Shown here piece after piece: positions 10,866 to 20,740 of a stretch of 64,000 nt of DNA; position 1 is the first letter of the stretch; each line of letters opens with the position of its first letter. A program made the translations under genes and the position numbers. The notes below the pieces were generated by a model. That model ran no database searches. It was not told the origin of the DNA and was given only the letters and a program-made list of their open reading frames with translations. This DNA is from Protopterus annectens (lineage: Eukaryota > Chordata > Ceratodontiformes > Protopteridae), in the NCBI RefSeq assembly GCF_019279795.1, contig NC_056743.1:629076994-629140993 (forward strand). The letters are read 5' to 3'.

Positions 10866-11791
10866 CTATGGGGAAGACAATGTTTTAGCTAATATTTGAA
10901 AGCCAAGATGGGAGAGGTGCAGACCATCCTTGGCAAAGCAGCGTGGTCTGTTGACCATCTCCTTCCAAGCTGACAAATATTGCACCCCTTTAGAGTGACA
11001 CCAGAAATTAAGCCAATTATTAAAGTTAATCATCTTTTGTTCGTATTGTGACATCATCCTTGGAGAAGGTTAAATGTTGATCAGTGCTAGGTTCAGTACC
11101 AGCCTGAGACACATATTCAGAGAACTCCATGATGTCTCTCTTCATATAGTCTAGGAAGGTATGTTTCAGGTCATTTACTCCCACATGGACTATGACTGAG
11201 TCATGCTGGTACTTGTAGTTCAGTGACCTGAGTGCATGTGTAATGTGGCTGATCCTAGTTCCTGATAAGCAACTGACTGTGACTTTCTCCTTACTCAGCC
11301 TGGCGAGAGGTACATCACTGTGTATCACGATGGAGTCTCCAATGACCAGAATGTTGGAATGTGTGGTGACTTGCCTTATGGGCTTAGAGGTAGAGGCTCT
11401 ATGAGCTGTGGCTCTATGTGTTGATGTGTGGGTGTTGTTTTGAAAGAGTGCATTTGGGGTGCTGAGAGTATTTGTTATCTGTACTTCGTCTACGAGGTTT
11501 TTGTGGTTTAGGAAGGTTACACTTAAGTGCCTCAGTATATATGGGTCTATATGTCTGCTTTGAATTGTGTGTGATGGGTGCAGCATGTGCACTACTGACA
11601 ACCTTATTGACAATTTGAGTACTTTTATGTGAGAGCTTTGCTTTCAGTGACATTGTGTAAATACATCTCTCACATACCATATCAGTTTGTTTGAGAATTA
11701 ACTGATTGTCAGCAAACATGAGGCAATTTCTAGATTGTCTCAGGATGCCCATATCCACCAAGCTGGTAATGGAGATAGTGGGAAAGTTCAT
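10866..11791 (-). pseudogene. LINE ORF1 with SGNH/GDSL-like esterase domain (broken)
   Basis: The minus-strand product has a polar, basic N-terminal part (about 11791-11400) and then the SGNH hydrolase blocks: VIGDSIVIHSD with the nucleophile-type GDS motif (about 11310-11345), HVGVNDL with the oxyanion Asn (about 11170-11190) and DGLHLSHLG with the Asp/His pair (about 10900-10935). ORF1 proteins with an esterase domain are known in CR1 and some L2 LINEs, where a role in membrane or RNP handling has been proposed. Frame changes near 11410-11610 and near 11030-11060 break it into pieces. Confidence 0.7.
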
Positions 11792-11810
11792 ATACTGGCA
11801 ACAGACCCTT

Positions 11811-13545
11811 TTTTATTGATTAGATACCTGGAGTGACAATAGAAAGCAGGAGTATTCAGTTTGCAACTCTGTGGACAGTGCCTGTCACTGCAAACTAGTT
11901 GTCCTGTGTGCAACTAGGTAATGGATAACTTTCAATCGTGCTTTTACAGGAAAAATGTCACTCAAGATGTCTGTGTCTGTACAGGGCACAGCCAAACACT
12001 TGAGGGGAAACTAATATGTAGACCCTGAAAATTTAAGGATGAAGTATTTAGGCAGATATTCTGAAGTTAGAAATAAATCAAGCAGTACTTACTGAAAATA
12101 AAGAATTAGATTGTCAAGAATGATGAAAAGAGGGGAGTCACATGAATGGCTACTGCCTGGCTACTACTAGTGGTGGTCTCACCACAGCTTCACTCTGCTG
12201 GAGTACAATGCTCTTTTGCTTCTTCTCTCACCAGAAGCAAAATGTTATTAAGAATCCCAAGATGAGAAGCAGGCCATGGCCTGTTTGGTGATCCACAGTA
12301 TTGACCCAGATGATGCAAGGGTCTGTAGGCTAGTTGTAGTCATTTCCTGGTAGATGCCTTGAATAGCAACCAGACCAATCAGGAACATTACGCAAAGACA
12401 CTCACTGTCCAGTCAGAAACAGTCAGGAATCAATGCACTCTGCTCCTTCTCTCACCAGGAGCAGAATACAAGTAAACATTCCAAGCTGTCACCTATGAAG
12501 CAGTTACAGTAGACTCCCTCTTATCTGGTCTCACTGGGACTGGACCTTAGGCTGGATAAATGAATGTCTGGTTAATCAGAAAATGCATACAAAATAGCAT
12601 TTATAGGTTATAAATCAGCTAAAATAACAGGATTTGTGTTAGTATGCATTTTTTAAATGAATATGAAGTCTAAAACTCAAATGTCTGTCATTATTTAGCC
12701 AAAAGGAGGCAGAAGTGTTGTTCTTCTCTGTTGTCTTTAGCTAGGGCTACGGCAGAAATTTGATGGCTGGTTAAAGAGAAGGCCAGTTAAAGAGAGGCTG
12801 GATAAGAGGGAGTCTACTGTACTAGGCTTTGTGGTGATCAGCAGTCTCCAGGAAATAATGCCCCTGTGCTTCTTCTCTTACCAGGAAAAAACAAAAGCAC
12901 TAATCCCAAGATAACTACTGAGAGATGGAATGTGGGCTCTCCAATAACTGGTGGTCTTGAAATAGATGTTTAAAGGTAAGATGAAAAAATGTGTTAATGT
13001 TATAAACACTGCAGTGTGCACTAAGCAGTTAGATATGAAAAGGTGGGTAATTAAAGTTTCAGCTAAGTGGAGAGCCATTAATTTTAAAAGAACAAGATAG
13101 ATTGAAAGGGGGTTGGCACCTTTGTTTTCTGGCTCTATGGAATACAGTGGGATAGTCAATAAATTTAAATAGTTGAAGGGGTATGATTTCACAAAATAAG
13201 AATTTTATACTTACTCACAACAGCTAGTGAAAGGGGAGAGGGAAGGATATATGTGGTCAAATTAACATAAGGGGCAGGCAACTAGAAAGACAGTTGTGTT
13301 TAAGAACACAACAGCAACAGGGTGCGAGGGTGGAAAAAATTCTGTGTGACTCAAGAGATACAGCTGTGGTCTCTTGCCAAGTTTTAATATGCAATTAAAA
13401 GCAGAATACAAGTAAAACACAGAGTAAAGAAAACAAATCATGGTATACAAAATAGAAGAAGTCAATAAAGTAATACAAAATACAAGAAATCAAAAGCAAA
13501 CTAATTTCTCTCACAGCAAGTTGTGTCAGAGTCTTTGGTGATCTT
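11811..13545 (-). other. Putative LINE 5' UTR with short internal repeats
   Basis: No gene is seen. A block of the form CTTCTTCTCTCACCAG followed by A-rich sequence and CCCAAG recurs at about 12220, 12450 and 12870, with one interval lengthened by the MITE at 12507-12819. Repeats upstream of ORF1 would fit promoter-like 5' UTR monomers of a LINE, read on the minus strand. About 13200-13500 is AT-rich and may be a separate insertion. Confidence 0.35.
12507..12819 (+). mobile_element. Tigger/pogo-like MITE with TA target duplication
   Basis: Starts CAGTAGACTCCCTCTTATC and ends with its inverted match GATAAGAGGGAGTCTACTG, flanked by TA on both sides (12505-12506 and 12820-12821). The terminal inverted repeats are about 20 bp and the total length is 313 bp. 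TA duplication and this end style are typical of Tc1/mariner-pogo (Tigger) MITEs. It has no coding capacity and depends on a transposase supplied elsewhere. Confidence 0.8.
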
Positions 13546-14448
13546 TTGCAGTAAAGCCCAGACAATATCCCAGGATGCCTTCTAAACAGCATGAAACATG
13601 ACCTATCAGGGCCTCTGGAATTGCTATTTAACTATAGCCTCCAAACAGACTACATGCCTCATGAATGGAGAACAGCAACAGTCATCCTTCTGCACAAACG
13701 TGGGCCATCTACAGACCCTGGAAACTACAGATCCATAAGTCTCACTAGTCATATATGCAACTCCATGAAAAAAATTATCATGAAATGATCTATAGTGGTA
13801 TAGTAAACCTCCAGTCACTGGATCTAACCCAGTTTGGTTTCGTTAAGGGCAGATCATGCCTACTCATGCCAGTGGACTTCTTTGAGAAGGTCACCAAAGC
13901 AATGGATGAGGGCAAAATGGTTCACATTGCCTACCTTGAACTGGCAAAGGCATTTGACACAATACCCCACTCGGGCATTGTTGACAAACTCAAGAGGTTA
14001 GGTAAAAACTCATATGACACCTGGTGGATAGCCAGCTGGCTCACAGACAGGACCCAGGAAGTTAGAACTGGGGAGTCCACCTCTACAAAGAGGCCAGTCA
14101 CAAGTGAAGTCCCTCAGGGATCAGTCCTTGGACTTCCCCTTTTTGGCATTTAATTTTCTAAAGTCAAGGCCAATGTCAATGGCTTCTGGCTGACTAAATT
14201 TGCAGATGATTGCAAATTAGGAACTGTCATTGAATCCCACACTGACACAAATATTCTCCAGGAGGGGCTAACACAGACAAACAACTGGTGTCAGAGCCAT
14301 GGACTAAAAGTAAATGCCAAGAAATGCAAAAAAGTATCCTTTGGGAAATCATCTACCCCTGGTAACTATCATATTGACAACACACCCCTTAGAGTTGACA
14401 TGGTAGTAAGGGACTTATGAACACACATAGATAGAAATCTAGCCTTTG

Positions 14449-14960
14449 AAATGAAAACGTTTGAAGGACATCAAATTAGTAACCATGAAACAGTTCAATG
14501 TCCAGTAGAGTAGAACCAACACACCATAAGCTCAAAATGTATGTGTAAAACAGCGGTAACAAGGCAAAAAATACCTCCAACAGTTTATTTTGTTAAGCGC
14601 TTTCTTCCCCATAGAACGAGAATTTCAAACCTAAATAAACAAACAACGATATATCTTAAAAAACTTATAAAATGTAATTGTTTATTTAGGTTTGAAATGT
14701 ATTTAAACCACAATGTTTTTCTTTAAGAAATTATTGTTTAATTGTTTAATTAATATTTTACTGCTGAATCAAGTGGTTTGTATTTTAACGGTTGGCCTGG
14801 AGGGGAAGTTTGTTCTGATGAAGTTCTCGTTCTATGGGGAAGAAAGCACTTAACAAAATAAACTGTTGGAGGTATTTTTTGCCTTGTTACTGCTGTTTTA
14901 CACATACTTTTTGAGCTTATGGTGTGTTGGTTCTACTCTACTGGACATTGAACTGTTTTG
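14449..14960. mobile_element. Palindromic Penelope-like insert with 18-bp TSD
   Basis: The 18-base direct repeat TAGAAATCTAGCCTTTGA (14431-14448 and 14961-14978) brackets a 512-bp insert that interrupts the LINE coding region. The insert is a large palindrome with outer arms at about 14489-14622 and 14826-14957, which match almost base for base in inverted orientation. An inner perfect 20-base inverted pair lies at about 14626-14645 and 14678-14697. The right arm carries a hammerhead-like core, CTGATGA (14815-14821) and GAAA (14842-14845), followed by AAGCACTT. Head-to-head copies with target duplications of variable length are known for Penelope-like elements. The family call rests on the ribozyme motif, as no RT is present. 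Confidence 0.6.
14815..14853 (+). ncRNA. Hammerhead-like motif in the palindromic insert
   Basis: CTGATGA and GAAA are separated by a stem-loop with a weak UUC/GAA stem (14824-14826 and 14839-14841) and a 12-base loop. The complementary arm holds the inverted image near 14580-14620. The stem is shorter than ideal, so this copy may be inactive. Confidence 0.45.
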
Positions 14961-15775
14961 TAGAAATCTAGCCTTTGACCATCGCATGTCTACAGTAGTG
15001 AGGAAATCATTCTATGTTGTGCAACTTATAAACAAAGGTATGGCATCTAAGTCCAAGGAAGTCATTGCTTCACTGCATTCAGCAGACCTATCATTGAGTA
15101 CAATGCCCCCTTTGGTATGTACCTAACCAGGCATATCCAACAACTGGAACGTCCACAGTGGTTCCTCACTAAAAGAATTGAGGGTTTAAGTAAAATGTCC
15201 TATGCAGACCATCTCAAGGCACTATCCCTGTATTCTGTCTCCTACAGACTTTTGAGGGGAGAACTATGCCTGACATATAGGGCATTGTCAGATCCCCCCC
15301 CACTCTGATGGACCTCTTGCATATCCGCAAAACAAACAGCACCAGAATTACCCATTCTAAAGACTTAAACCTTGCCTGTGATGTAAATAGGACCTGCTGG
15401 AGAGACAGGTATGTATCTCAGAGATTACCCCATCTCTGGAACAGGCTCCCCATCCATGGGAAGCAGAGTTACTCCCTAACCCAATTCACGTGCAACTTGG
15501 ACAATTGGATGGGGAACAGGAAATTCATCCCTGGTTTGGCACCTATGTCTCTAATTGACATAGGCAGCCTGTAAGTGTTTCATTTCTGTAGCCTTGCTTA
15601 CACTTATCAAGGGTATCAGAACTTGTCAAAGATTTGCGATGCATAGCTAGGCTTAAAAAGGCCCCTGTGGTCGGTAGCCTAGTAGACACCTATGAACCTA
15701 TAGGTCTTGTACTGCTGGCTATGTATGGTTTGGTTTAATTATTATTTGTGACTCTCTAGCTATAAAGACTAGTCT

Positions 15776-16083
15776 TCTTCTCCTCCTTTCGGCTGCTCCC
15801 ACTAGGGGTCACCATGGCAGATCATTGGTCTGCAGAACTAGTGGCAGTAGAGTTTTCAGAAGGCAAACACATGCACACACTCACATAGGGCCAATTTAGA
15901 ATATTCAATCCACTGCAGCATGTCATGGGAATGTTGGAGGAAACCAGAGCATCTATAATAAATGCATGCAAACACAGGAAGGACATGCAGACTGCACAGA
16001 AGGCACCCAAGCTGAGAATCGAACTGGAGAACTTCTTGCTGGGAGGTGACAATGCTAACCGCTGCACCATTGTGTCACCCTGT
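15776..16083 (-). mobile_element. tRNA-derived SINE, full length, 15-bp TSD
   Basis: The TSD TATAAAGACTAGTCT occurs at 15761-15775 and 16084-16098. On the minus strand the element begins with a tRNA-like head: GGTGCAGCGGTTAGC resembles an A box and GTTCGATTCTC a B box of a pol III promoter. The middle is a conserved body with CTGCATGTCC, and the tail contains TGACCCCTAGTGGGAGCAG and then AAGAAG repeats. This tail and head are shared with SINEs widespread in fish and amphibians. It inserted just 3' of the LINE 3' UTR. Confidence 0.8.
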
Positions 16084-16098
16084 TATAAAGACTAGTCT

Positions 16099-16266
16099 GC
16101 TGCAGTTTTTCAACTGTTAAATGCTATTCATCATTTTTGTTACATTGTGTATACAACTTTAATAATACAATTACATGCATGTGCTTACTTGAGTGAGTAA
16201 ATCTCAATATTATAACTGATAAACTATACTTATACAAAAGTAATGCATTACTTTAGTTAGTAAATA
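16099..16266. other. AT-rich DNA between SINE and DIRS B
   Basis: Contains AAAAGTAATGCATTACTTTAGTTAGTAA near its right end, in keeping with the hAT-like MITE body resumed at 23285. No gene is seen. Confidence 0.45.
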
Positions 16267-16289
16267 GAAGTTATGTTCTTACCATAACG

Positions 16290-16425
16290 TTCCATGTTAG
16301 TTGTCTTCTTCTCGCCTTCTTCTTGCTGGATGGGTTCGGAGCCGACCTCGGCTCCGACTCGGCCACTCTAAAAGCTCGAGAGTTGGTTCCACCGGCTCGA
16401 GGCTCCCCTTATATCCCACAATGCT
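16290..16425 (-). repeat. Left inverted end repeat of DIRS B
   Basis: Runs from CTTCTTCTCGCC through TTCGGAGCCGACCTCGGCTC to CTCAGATCTCGTTTG. Its reverse complement occupies about 23128-23270 with only one or two differences by eye. The core holds the hairpin-forming pair TCGGAGCCGA and TCGGCTCCGA. Confidence 0.8.
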
Positions 16426-17956
16426 AGGCGTGAGTTACCTCAGATCTCGTTTGTAAGCTAGGCCCAGCCTATAATAGTAGCAGAATAACTAGAAACAAAG
16501 TCCACCTCTATAAACAAGGGTGAAGAGAAGGGTGACCTACATCTTGATCTAGGAAATATGCACAGCAGAGCATATACCAAAGTAAAAAGGTGGTAGAAAG
16601 ACAGGTCACAATCAAACTCCTCTAGGTCTGTCCAGGCCAGGGGGAAGGAGGGTGGGACGCAAGAAGAAGGCGAGAAGAAGACAACTAACATGGAACGTTA
16701 TGGTAAGAACATAACTTCTATATGTTAAGTTGTCTATCTCGCCTTCATTCTTGCTGGATGGGACCGCGTCCCTAGCACCTTGTCCCGGGTGGCCTAACGG
16801 AACAGACTCTTGAGAACAGTGGAACCAAAGTTAGCTCTATGCCTAGAAGCTAAATCCAACTTATAATGAGAAACGAAAGTGTGAGGAGTAGCCCAAGTAG
16901 CCGCTGCACAAATGGTGTCAATAGGCAGTCTGTCTTGGAAGGCTATAGAAGTAGCCAAAGCTCTGGTGGAATGGGCTTTAGGTTTGATAGGCAGCTTTTG
17001 GTGTCTAATTTCATAAACAAGGGAAATCAGAGATGTTAGCCATCTAGATAATGATACCTTTGAAACTGAAAGTCCCTTTCTGCCTTCTGCATAGGAGACA
17101 AACAGCTGGTCAGATTTTCTGAATTGTTTGGTTCTATCCAAATAGTACCTTAACTGACCAACTCTAAAAGCTCGAGAGTTGGTTCCACCGGCTCGAGGCT
17201 CCCCTTATATCCCACAATGCTAGGCGTGAGTTACCTCAGATCTCGTTTGTAAGCTAGGCCCAGCCTATAATAGTAGCAGAATAACTAGAAACAAAGTCCA
17301 CCTCTATAAACAAGGGTGAAGAGAAGGGTGACCTACATCTTGATCTAGGAAATATGCACAGCAGAGCATATACCAAAGTAAAAAGGTGGTAGAAAGACAG
17401 GTCACAATCAAACTCCTCTAGGTCTGTCCAGGCCAGGGAGAAGGAGGGTGGGACGCAAGAAGAAGGTGAGAAGAAGACAACTAACATGGAACGTTATGGT
17501 AAGAACATAACTTCTATATGTTAAGTTGTCTATCTCGCCTTCATTCTTGCTGGATGGGACCGCGTCCCTAGCACCTTGTCCCGGGTGGCCTAATGGAACA
17601 GACTCTTGAGAACAGTGGAACCAAAGTTAGCTCTATGCCTAGAAGCTAAATCCAACTTATAATGAGAAACGAAAGTGTGAGGAGTAGCCCAAGTAGCAGC
17701 TGCACAAATGGTGTCAATAGGCAGTCTGTCTTGGAAGGCTATAGAAGTAGCCAAAGCTCTGGTGGAATGGGCTTTAGGTTTGATAGGCAGCTTTTGGTGT
17801 CTAATTTCATAAACAAGGGAAATCAGAGATGTTAGCCATCTAGATAATGATACCTTTGAAACTGAAAGTCCCTTTCTGCCTTCTGCATAGGAGACAAACA
17901 GCTGGTCAGATTTTCTGAATTGTTTGGTTCTATCCAAATAGTACCTTAACTGACGA
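16365..17956 (-). repeat. 796-bp tandem duplication at the recombinase end of DIRS B
   Basis: 16365-17160 and 17161-17956 are the same sequence; offsets of recognisable blocks are constant at 796. By eye only about four substitutions separate the copies. The unit starts inside the end repeat at ACTCTAAAAGC and ends within the recombinase gene at TAACTGAC, so it duplicates part of the end repeat, the internal complementary region and the recombinase C-terminal coding part. The complete recombinase gene uses the right-hand copy. Confidence 0.9.
17489..17541 (-). repeat. Internal complementary region of DIRS B
   Basis: GGTAAGAACATAACTTC, the complement of the left extremity, abuts ATGTTAAGTTGTCTATCTCG, a copy of the right extremity complement. 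A second copy lies at about 16693-16745 through the tandem duplication. In DIRS elements this region is thought to template joining of the two ends of a circular intermediate. Confidence 0.8.
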
Positions 17957-18531
17957 TGAACATCTAGCCAATGCAATTTTTGTTCAGATCTATTGGAATA
18001 TTCTGGAAAAAACACAGGGAGGTCAATGCTTTGATTTAGGTTAGACGCCGAGGCTATCTTAGGCAAAAAGGACGGGTTGGTTCGTAAAGATACCCTGTCC
18101 TTATGGAACAACAGATAAGGAGGTCGACAGCTGAGCACATGAAGTTCTGAAACTCTTCTAGCTGAAGTAATAGCTACCAGAAAGAGAGTCTTCCATGATA
18201 GCAATTTTAAAGAACAGGAGGCTGCAGGTTCGAAAGGGGGGAGAATCAAAGAACTAAGAACTAAATTTAGGTCCCAAGGAGGAGGAGGATTTCTTATAGG
18301 AGGTCTGAGTAGAAAAACTCCTTTCAAAAAGGCTTTGCAAAGCTTGTGGGACATTATGGCAGACTCTGAAATACCCACATGAAAGTTAGAAATAGCTGCC
18401 AGTTGAACTTTAAGAGTAGAAGGAGATGAACCTGCATGGAAGAGTTCAGCTAGAAAATCAAGGACCATTTGGATGGAAGCAGTGAAAGGATCTATGTCCC
18501 TTCCTTGAGCCCAATAGTGAAACGTTTCCAC
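17590..18531 (-). CDS. Tyrosine recombinase of DIRS B
   Basis: A 313-codon frame of phage-integrase type. An N-terminal SAM-like part (VQLAAISNFHV) is followed by the catalytic domain, with TSARRVSEL (first catalytic Arg), LDVHRQLRYYLDRT, HSTRALATS (HxxR) and TFVSHYKLDL (late His/Tyr region). The enzyme would integrate the circular cDNA without making a target duplication, replacing the DDE integrase of LTR elements. The upstream RT/RNase H frame overlaps its start, as in other DIRS. The frame is open throughout; whether it has a full N-terminus is not certain. Confidence 0.85.
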   Translation of the reverse strand: METFHYWAQGRDIDPFTASIQMVLDFLAELFHAGSSPSTLKVQLAAISNFHVGISESAIMSHKLCKAFLKGVFLLRPPIRNPPPPWDLNLVLSSLILPPFEPAASCSLKLLSWKTLFLVAITSARRVSELHVLSCRPPYLLFHKDRVSLRTNPSFLPKIASASNLNQSIDLPVFFPEYSNRSEQKLHWLDVHRQLRYYLDRTKQFRKSDQLFVSYAEGRKGLSVSKVSLSRWLTSLISLVYEIRHQKLPIKPKAHSTRALATSIAFQDRLPIDTICAAATWATPHTFVSHYKLDLASRHRANFGSTVLKSLFH

Positions 18532-18599
18532 TTACTCAAATAAATCTTTCTAGTGGAAGATTTATGGGAAGCTATCAAAATATCTCGAACAGAGTGAGA

Positions 18600-20740
18600 T
18601 ATTTGAGGAAGCCTGGCTAAGGTTGGAATTGGAGGAACCAAGCCGTGAGGTTCAGAGAGGGAAGGGAGCGATGAAACTGACCCGACTGATGGATCAAAAG
18701 ATCTGGAACTAGGTCCAGATGCCAAGGTCGCTCCAACAGAAAATGATGCAGAAAGGGGAACCAAACCTGTCGTGGCCAGTAAGGAGCAATGAGGATCAAC
18801 GAGACCTTCTGAGCGATAGCTTTCTGTATCACTTGAGAGATTAGTGGGAAGGGAGGAAATGCATACAGAAGTCCCCGGGGCCAAACTTGGACTAGAGCGT
18901 CTCTGCTGGGCTGGCCTGGTAAAGGGAATAGGGTGAAATAATCTCTGCAATTGCTGTTTTGGGGAGTAGCAAAAAGGTTGCAGCAAGGCTGACCCCACTT
19001 GAGAAAAATTTCTCTCACAACAGAGTCTTTCAGAGACCACTCGTGAGGCATGAGGATAGCTCTGCTCAACTTGTCCGCGATTTGATTGGACTTCACGGGG
19101 ATGTGCGTTGCTATCAGAAACCGCTGAGAAGAAATCGCCCATTGCCACAGTCTGAGTGCTTCTCGACACAGGGGGTAGGACCTGGTTCCGCCTTGTTTGT
19201 TGATATACCACAGTACAGACATATTGTCCGTCTGGATTGCTATCGTTCCCAAGGGAAGAGAGTCTTGAAGGGCTTGCAACGCTAAAAGCACTGCTCTCAT
19301 CTCTAGAATATTTATGTGCAAGTGGCATTCTTCTGGTTGCCATGTGCCCTGGACAGTTCTGCCCTGATAATGCCCCCCCCCACCCGATCAGGGAGGCGTC
19401 CATTGTCAGTGTAGCAACCGGAGGGGGAGGAACAAAGGGTCTTCCCAATAAGAGCTGAGGGGAAGACATCCACCACAGAAGATGATTCCTGCATGTTTGC
19501 GTGATCATAATGGTGTGGGACATCGGAAGTTGCTGGTATGACCATTGTGTGAAGAGCATCCATTGAAGGATTCTCATGTGGAATCTGGCTAACGGAAGCA
19601 AAGGAATGGCAGCCGCCATAATCCCCAATACTTTCAGAACCAGTCTGGCTTTGACTCTGTTGCTGCTGAAAAGGAGCGAGACCAGTTTTTGTATGTCTGT
19701 TATTCTCTGATCTGTTAGCCTCGCAGACATGTTGACTGTGTCTAGAATTGCGCCTATGAAGGTAATAACACGACAAGGCGACAAAACAGACTTTTCGCAA
19801 TTTATTGAAATGCCTAAATTTTGACAAATGCGAAAGGTGTAGTCCCTGGCCAATAGAAGAAGATGCTTGGTGGGAGCTGTAAGGAGCCAGTCGTCCAAAT
19901 ATGGAAACACCTGGAATCCTTGACGTCTCAGGTGAGAAGCTACCACTGCCATGCATTTGGTAAACACCCGGTGGGCAGTGGTGAGACCAAAGGGCAGGGC
20001 CCTGAATTGAAAATGACTGGTTCCCAGCCTGAAGCGGAGGAATCTTCTGGAGCGTCTGTTCATTTTTATGTGATAGTACGCGTCCTGAAGGTCTATAGAG
20101 CACATCCAGTTTCCTTTTCCCAGTAGAGGAAGGATGGACTGCAGCGTGACCATCCGAAATCTTGATTTCTTGACTGACTTGTTCAAGATACTGAGATCCA
20201 AAATTGGTCTCCAGTCCCCTGTTTTCTTTGGAACTAAAAAGAACCTTGAGTAGATTCTGGATCCTTGCTGGTCTGCTGGAACTGGCTGAATTGCTCTTTT
20301 TGCAAGCAGCTTTGAAATTTCCAAAGCTGCAAGATCCCTTTGAGCGGGTGGAACATCTGGAAGGGATTTTTTTGATTGGCTTGGAATGCGAACAAAGGGA
20401 ATGGAATAGCCTCCGGAAATGATGGACTGTACCCATTTGTCTTGAGTCAGGGATAGCCAGGCTTCTGGGTACAGTGACAATCTTCCCCCGACTGCCTCCG
20501 AAGGTGGGCAGTCGGGCAACATCTCAGGGATGCTGAAAGGGCTTATCAGAGAAGGCTTCTCGATTGCCCTGGTTCTGCGGACCCCCCCTGCCTCTAGGGC
20601 GACGTCTACCATTGTTGTTCCCGCCTCTGCCTCTGGCGGGGAACCAACTTTGTGCGTCAGGCGAAGACCCTTGAGATTGTTTGCGGAACCACATTTTCCA
20701 CTTTTCTGACCTTTGGGGTAAGGCCTAGAAGGAGTAGAAA
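18600..20740 (-). CDS. Reverse transcriptase/RNase H region of DIRS B
   Basis: The RT part (about 19460-20310) shows SRFFLVPKKTGDWRPILDLS, MCSIDLQDAYYHIKM, FRALPFGLTTA and the catalytic PYLDDWLL. The connection domain and RNase H part (about 18600-19420) shows DASLIGWGG, INILEMRAVLLAL, TIAIQTDNMSVLWYINKQGG and the SNQIADKLSR block. The element copies its RNA into DNA with these activities. This Ty3-related RT with a fused RNase H is typical of DIRS. The region is nearly whole, with a small number of breaks. Confidence 0.85.

Larger units (their letters stand above)
9440..13545 (-). mobile_element. Inverted 5' part of a CR1/L2-like LINE (putative 5' UTR, ORF1, endonuclease)
   Basis: Read on the minus strand, this holds a possible 5' UTR (13545-11810), ORF1 with an SGNH/GDSL-type esterase (about 11791-10866), the ORF2 endonuclease (about 10850-9949) and the linker towards RT (9948-9440). 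It ends at CCAGACAAGATCCCGGAATG (complement of bases near 9460). The plus-strand 3' part at 13552 begins at the homologous position, with roughly 27 bases of overlap. That arrangement is what twin-priming 5' inversion of one LINE insertion produces. A Tigger-like MITE (12507-12819) lies in the putative 5' UTR. The frames contain stops and shifts, so the copy is dead. Confidence 0.6.
13552..15760 (+). mobile_element. 3' part of a CR1/L2-like LINE (RT to 3' UTR), with an insert
   Basis: Plus-strand reverse transcriptase blocks run in order: EWRTATVILLHKRG (about 13660-13700), STDPGNYRSISLTSHIC (about 13707-13760), LAKAFDTIPHSGI (about 13940-13980), EVPQGSVLG (about 14105-14135) and FADD (14199-14210, catalytic). 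After the insert at 14449-14960 the C-terminal region continues with SYADHLKALSLYSV (about 15195-15240) and HLWNRLP (about 15430-15450), and ends near 15573. A 3' UTR of about 190 bp follows. There are several stops and frame changes (for example near 13785, 14152 and 14420), so it is inactive. It is probably the same insertion as the inverted part at 9440-13545. Confidence 0.8.

Noticed and set aside
13240-13552. Independent host gene between the two LINE parts
   Set aside because: Frames here are AT-rich and featureless; the stretch is better explained as LINE 5' UTR or a small insertion.
14541-14726. 61-codon frame in the palindromic insert as a small gene
   Set aside because: It lies across the palindrome, is AT-rich with no motif, and is explained by the repeat structure.
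19312-20436. 374-codon minus frame overlapping the RT of DIRS B, and the 567-codon one in C
   Set aside because: Alternative-frame translations of the RT region, low-complexity in Ser, Gln and His, without RT motifs.
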